Shown one piece after another: positions 16,377-18,313 of a stretch of DNA of 18,313 bases. Position 1 is the first letter of the stretch. Each line of letters opens with the position of its first letter. A program made the position numbers and the translations under genes. The stretch spans positions 1 to 18,313 of the forward strand of contig CABUAW010000050.1 of the NCBI GenBank assembly GCA_902489645.1, given 5' to 3'. The notes under the pieces were generated by a model, which saw only the letters and a program-made list of their open reading frames with translations, was not told the origin of the DNA and did no database searches. The stretch is from an uncultured Lachnospiraceae bacterium (lineage in GTDB: Bacteria; Bacillota; Clostridia; Lachnospirales; Lachnospiraceae).

Positions 16377-16400
16377 AAATGGTGTAGTAAATGGTGTAGT
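16377..16400. repeat. Perfect 12-bp tandem repeat, candidate integrase arm site
   Basis: AAATGGTGTAGT occurs twice head to tail. It lies about 90 bases beyond the int stop, at the element end, where Tn916-family integrases bind short direct repeats with their N-terminal domain. Function is inferred from position. Confidence 0.6.
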
Positions 16401-16456
16401 AACTCTGTTCAATTTCAGCCTGATTTTCTTTGTTTTCTGCATGCCGCTTCCCTTAC

Positions 16457-16475
16457 ACGCAGGCTTTGCCTGCGT
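16457..16475. other. Strong hairpin after int
   Basis: ACGCAGGC and GCCTGCGT form a perfect 8-bp stem with a 3-base loop. No U tract follows on either strand, so it is not a standard terminator. It abuts the palindromic repeat at the int 3' end. Confidence 0.5.
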
Positions 16476-16529
16476 TGTCCGGCAGTCGTCAAACACACTT
16501 GCAAGCAAGGTGTTTTCCTCGTTGCTCGC
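16473..16529. repeat. Palindromic repeat copy A, overlapping the int 3' end
   Basis: It shares outer blocks (CGTTGTC, CGGCAGTCG, CTCGTTGC) and the core TGCAAGCA with copy B at 18132-18190. The stem around the core differs in sequence but stays paired (CAC-A-CTTGC with GCAAGGTG, one bulge). The last ten or so int codons lie inside it. Confidence 0.7.
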
Positions 16530-17688
16530 TCAAGTCGATAATTTTTGTCATCTGCTCCGCTGCCCGGTCATAGCTGGCGTGGGTGTAGACATTCAGCGTC
16601 ACTCCCACATCAGAATGTCCCATGACATACTGTAAGGTCTTAATATCCATTCCTTTGTTTGCCATATTCGTGCAGAACGTGTGCCGGAATACATGGGGCG
16701 TGATGTTTGGCAATGGCTTATCCGGGTGCAGCTTTCTATACTTCTTCATAGCCCACCGCATTTCATTCTCGATATGCAGGGCTACTTTCGGATGACAGTC
16801 TTTGTCAATCAGAATAAAGCCGCTATATCCGTCCACGATGATCTCCGTTTTCATTTTCCGGCGATTGGCAAGAATATTTTTCAGACTTTGATAGACTTCC
16901 TCTGTCATGGGGATAAAACGGCAGCCACATTCCGTCTTGGTTTTCTCAACGTAATATTTTCCGCCCCGTTCCCGTACAAGCTGGTGGTCTACCCGGATTT
17001 TCCGGTTTTCAAAATCCAAATCGCTTTTAGTTAAGCCACAAAACTCGCTGACACGCATACCCGTTCCCAACAACACGACAAATTCATCATAATACTTGGC
17101 ATAGGTCTTATCCTCCCGGATATAGCTCATCCAGATTTTCTGCTGTTCCTCTGTCATGGCAATCCGCTTCTGCGAATCGTTGGGTACAACGTCTACCAGT
17201 TTGAAGTCAAAGGGATTTCTGCGGATAATGTCCTCATTGTATGCCATTTGAAAGGCTGGCTTGACAACGCCCCGGACACTGGTAATTGTGCTGTATCCCT
17301 TGCCGTCATTGTGCAGCTTCATAATCCACTGCTGTGCGTCTGATACTTTAATATCCTTTATCTGCCGATAGCCGAAATCTTCTTTCTTAATCAGATTCAG
17401 CACAAAATTGTAACCGACTTTCGTGTTGTAGCGCACGCCCTGTTTCAAACTAATATACCGCTCCAAAAGGGAAATCACGGTAATTGCTCCGGCGGCATAG
17501 TCAATCCCCTCATCAAGCTGTTTCTGAATTGCTTTTTCCTTTTCCCGCAGCTCTTTCAAATCAGAGGAATAAACGGTCTGCCGCTTTCCGCGAATATCTG
17601 TATACCGATATTGATAAATCAGGTCTTTTCTCTGGCTCTCTCCTGTCCGCAGGATTCTTCCTTTATGGTCTTTGCGTTTCTCGGACAT
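16489..17688 (-). CDS. int: Tn916-family integrase (tyrosine recombinase)
   Basis: 399 residues from ATG-17688, chosen because AAGGAG lies seven bases upstream and Tn916 Int starts MSEKRxDxxGRIL; the frame is open 15 codons further up. Order: N-terminal arm-binding domain (1-65), SAM-like core-binding domain (about 70-170), catalytic domain (about 175-385). Catalytic residues: Arg212 in GTGMRVSEFCGL, Lys251, His332 and Arg335 in HVFRHTF, His358 in MGHSD, and Tyr368 in LNVYTH. It should excise and integrate the element with Xis. The last residues (RGKHLACKCV) come from palindromic repeat A and are unlike the Tn916 tail, so the natural C-terminus was probably replaced; the catalytic part is intact. 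Confidence 0.95.
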   Translation of the reverse strand: MSEKRKDHKGRILRTGESQRKDLIYQYRYTDIRGKRQTVYSSDLKELREKEKAIQKQLDEGIDYAAGAITVISLLERYISLKQGVRYNTKVGYNFVLNLIKKEDFGYRQIKDIKVSDAQQWIMKLHNDGKGYSTITSVRGVVKPAFQMAYNEDIIRRNPFDFKLVDVVPNDSQKRIAMTEEQQKIWMSYIREDKTYAKYYDEFVVLLGTGMRVSEFCGLTKSDLDFENRKIRVDHQLVRERGGKYYVEKTKTECGCRFIPMTEEVYQSLKNILANRRKMKTEIIVDGYSGFILIDKDCHPKVALHIENEMRWAMKKYRKLHPDKPLPNITPHVFRHTFCTNMANKGMDIKTLQYVMGHSDVGVTLNVYTHASYDRAAEQMTKIIDLSEQRGKHLACKCV

Positions 17689-17695
17689 TGTCAAA

Positions 17696-17717
17696 CTCCT
17701 TTCCGTGATGGAAAGAG
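17696..17717 (-). promoter_or_regulatory. Hairpin covering the int ribosome binding site
   Basis: In the int transcript CTCTTTCC pairs with GGAAAGGAG (one bulged G) around ATCAC. The right arm contains the AAGGAG used by int, so folding would hide it and reduce translation. Confidence 0.5.
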
Positions 17718-17719
17718 CC

Positions 17720-17750
17720 TTGATATGACACATTCATTGTATCATATCAA
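17720..17750. promoter_or_regulatory. 9-bp inverted repeat around a likely int promoter -10
   Basis: TTGATATGA and TCATATCAA are perfect inverted arms 13 bases apart. A -10 TACAAT (17741-17736, minus) lies between them; the best -35 at 17 bases is the weak TGTAAA. The arrangement suits a repressor site controlling int. Confidence 0.5.
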
Positions 17751-17814
17751 AGCCGCATTTTACATCACTTATTTTCACGAAAACTACAAGCCGGGGCGGG
17801 TGGTAACGGTATTG

Positions 17815-17898
17815 TCTGCCGAGAGTTTACTCTCGGACAGGCACATAACGTTGCCAGACGTTCGGGTGACAGCCCGTGACCGAACAGCTAACAGCTGT
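17815..17898. other. Hairpin cluster between xis and int
   Basis: Three stems lie in a row: CCGAGAG/CTCTCGG (17819-17836, 4-base loop), TTCGG/CCGAA (17861-17884) with an inner CGGG/CCCG, and ACAGCT/AGCTGT (17884-17898). No U tracts follow. No ORF of note lies in the 225-base spacer. Confidence 0.5.
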
Positions 17899-17913
17899 GA
17901 GGTTCCCGGCACA

Positions 17914-18108
17914 TCAAATGGAATACGCCTGTTCGATATACTGGTCAAACAGGCGTCGCTTTATCAATCGCTTATTTCCTACCCACAAAACAAACCGACA
18001 ATTTTCATCGTTAGTTATGTCCCGCAGTTTATTTACTCCAATCCCGGAATAGGCTGCTGCTTCTTCCAGACTAAGATTACTCTTTTCCCAAATAGGGATT
18101 TCTTTCAT
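17914..18108 (-). CDS. xis: Tn916-type excisionase
   Basis: 64 residues from ATG-18108, with GGAGG nine bases upstream. An ATG two codons earlier is too near the ribosome site, and Tn916 Xis itself begins MKxxxIPIWE. The winged-helix protein shows IPIWEKSNLSLEEAAAYSGIG, then GNKRLIKRRLFDQYI, which parallels the Tn916 family. Xis bends DNA at the element ends and directs Int toward excision. Xis before Int on the same strand is the usual order for this family. Confidence 0.93.
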   Translation of the reverse strand: MKEIPIWEKSNLSLEEAAAYSGIGVNKLRDITNDENCRFVLWVGNKRLIKRRLFDQYIEQAYSI

Positions 18109-18131
18109 AGGCATTTACCTCCATAAACTGA

Positions 18132-18190
18132 CGTTGTCGCGGCAGTCGCCAAATGGATATGCAAGCATATCCGCTTGGCTCGTTGCCCGC
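18132..18190. repeat. Palindromic repeat copy B, upstream of xis
   Basis: It contains the perfect palindromic stem GGATATGC-AA-GCATATCC inside flanks shared with copy A. It lies between xis and its likely promoter, so it would be in the xis leader RNA. Confidence 0.7.
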
Positions 18191-18238
18191 GCAAATGAAA
18201 TATGCCCGACAAGGAAATGTCAGGCTGGTGTGGTGCGG

Positions 18239-18268
18239 AATATCCCAATGTCAACCAAACCGTGTCAA
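18239..18268 (-). promoter_or_regulatory. Possible xis promoter with doubled GGTTGACA
   Basis: Minus strand: -35 TTGACA (18268-18263), 18-base spacer, -10 GATATT (18244-18239). GGTTGACA occurs twice, 14 bases apart, which could be a regulator site. The -10 is weak. Confidence 0.35.
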
Positions 18269-18313
18269 CCGGCACAAAAGACTTTGAAAACAATCCGCAG
18301 GCTCTCTATTTTT

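Noticed and set aside
17611..18126. 171-codon plus-strand ORF
   Set aside because: It runs antisense to int and xis through the hairpin spacer and has no recognisable motif.
18105..18293. 62-codon minus-strand ORF upstream of xis
   Set aside because: It reads through palindromic repeat B and overlaps the xis start; no ribosome site or family resemblance.

Overview
The window looks like a gut-type Firmicute, most likely a Clostridia/Lachnospiraceae member. The evidence is the gene order of the fatty-acid operon (acpP-fabK-fabD-fabG-fabF-accB-fabZ-accC-accD-accA), the use of the flavoprotein enoyl reductase FabK rather than FabI, the short streptococcus-like AccA, the strong GGAGG-type ribosome binding sites, and a Tn916-family int/xis pair. 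Genus is not assigned. All well-supported genes are on the minus strand, so transcription runs from high to low coordinates.

Right end (about 16.26-18.31 kb): the end of an integrative element. It carries xis (Tn916 Xis-like) and int (Tn916 Int-like tyrosine recombinase), separated by a hairpin-rich 225-bp spacer. Two copies of a roughly 58-bp palindromic repeat flank the pair; one copy runs into the int stop codon. A perfect 12-bp tandem repeat near 16377-16400, between int and chromosomal sequence, is a candidate recombinase arm site. The rest of the element lies beyond the window.

Centre (6.36-16.25 kb): a low-molecular-weight tyrosine phosphatase gene with its own terminator, then a compact type II fatty-acid synthesis operon. 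The operon starts at a clear sigma-A-type promoter whose -10 box abuts a TTTGATATTCAAA palindrome resembling FabT/MarR-type operators. An identical palindrome, with a terminator-like hairpin before it, lies between fabK and fabD, suggesting a second control point. The operon supplies malonyl-CoA (AccABCD), loads it on ACP (FabD, AcpP), and elongates and reduces (FabF, FabG, FabZ, FabK). It lacks fabH and a linked regulator here. It ends with a second FabK/nitronate-monooxygenase-like flavoprotein.

Left end (1-6.2 kb): a 46-codon small ORF with its own promoter, leader hairpin, G9 tract and terminator; a 409-bp block of 93-bp tandem hairpin repeats (4.4 copies); then the start of a very large secreted surface protein gene that leaves the window after about 1815 codons. 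That protein has a signal peptide, four near-identical 64-residue helical repeats, NEAT-like beta domains alternating with FIVAR-type three-helix repeats, and an Asn/Gly/Ser-rich linker at the window edge. Base composition changes abruptly inside this gene near position 2990, so the gene looks mosaic.
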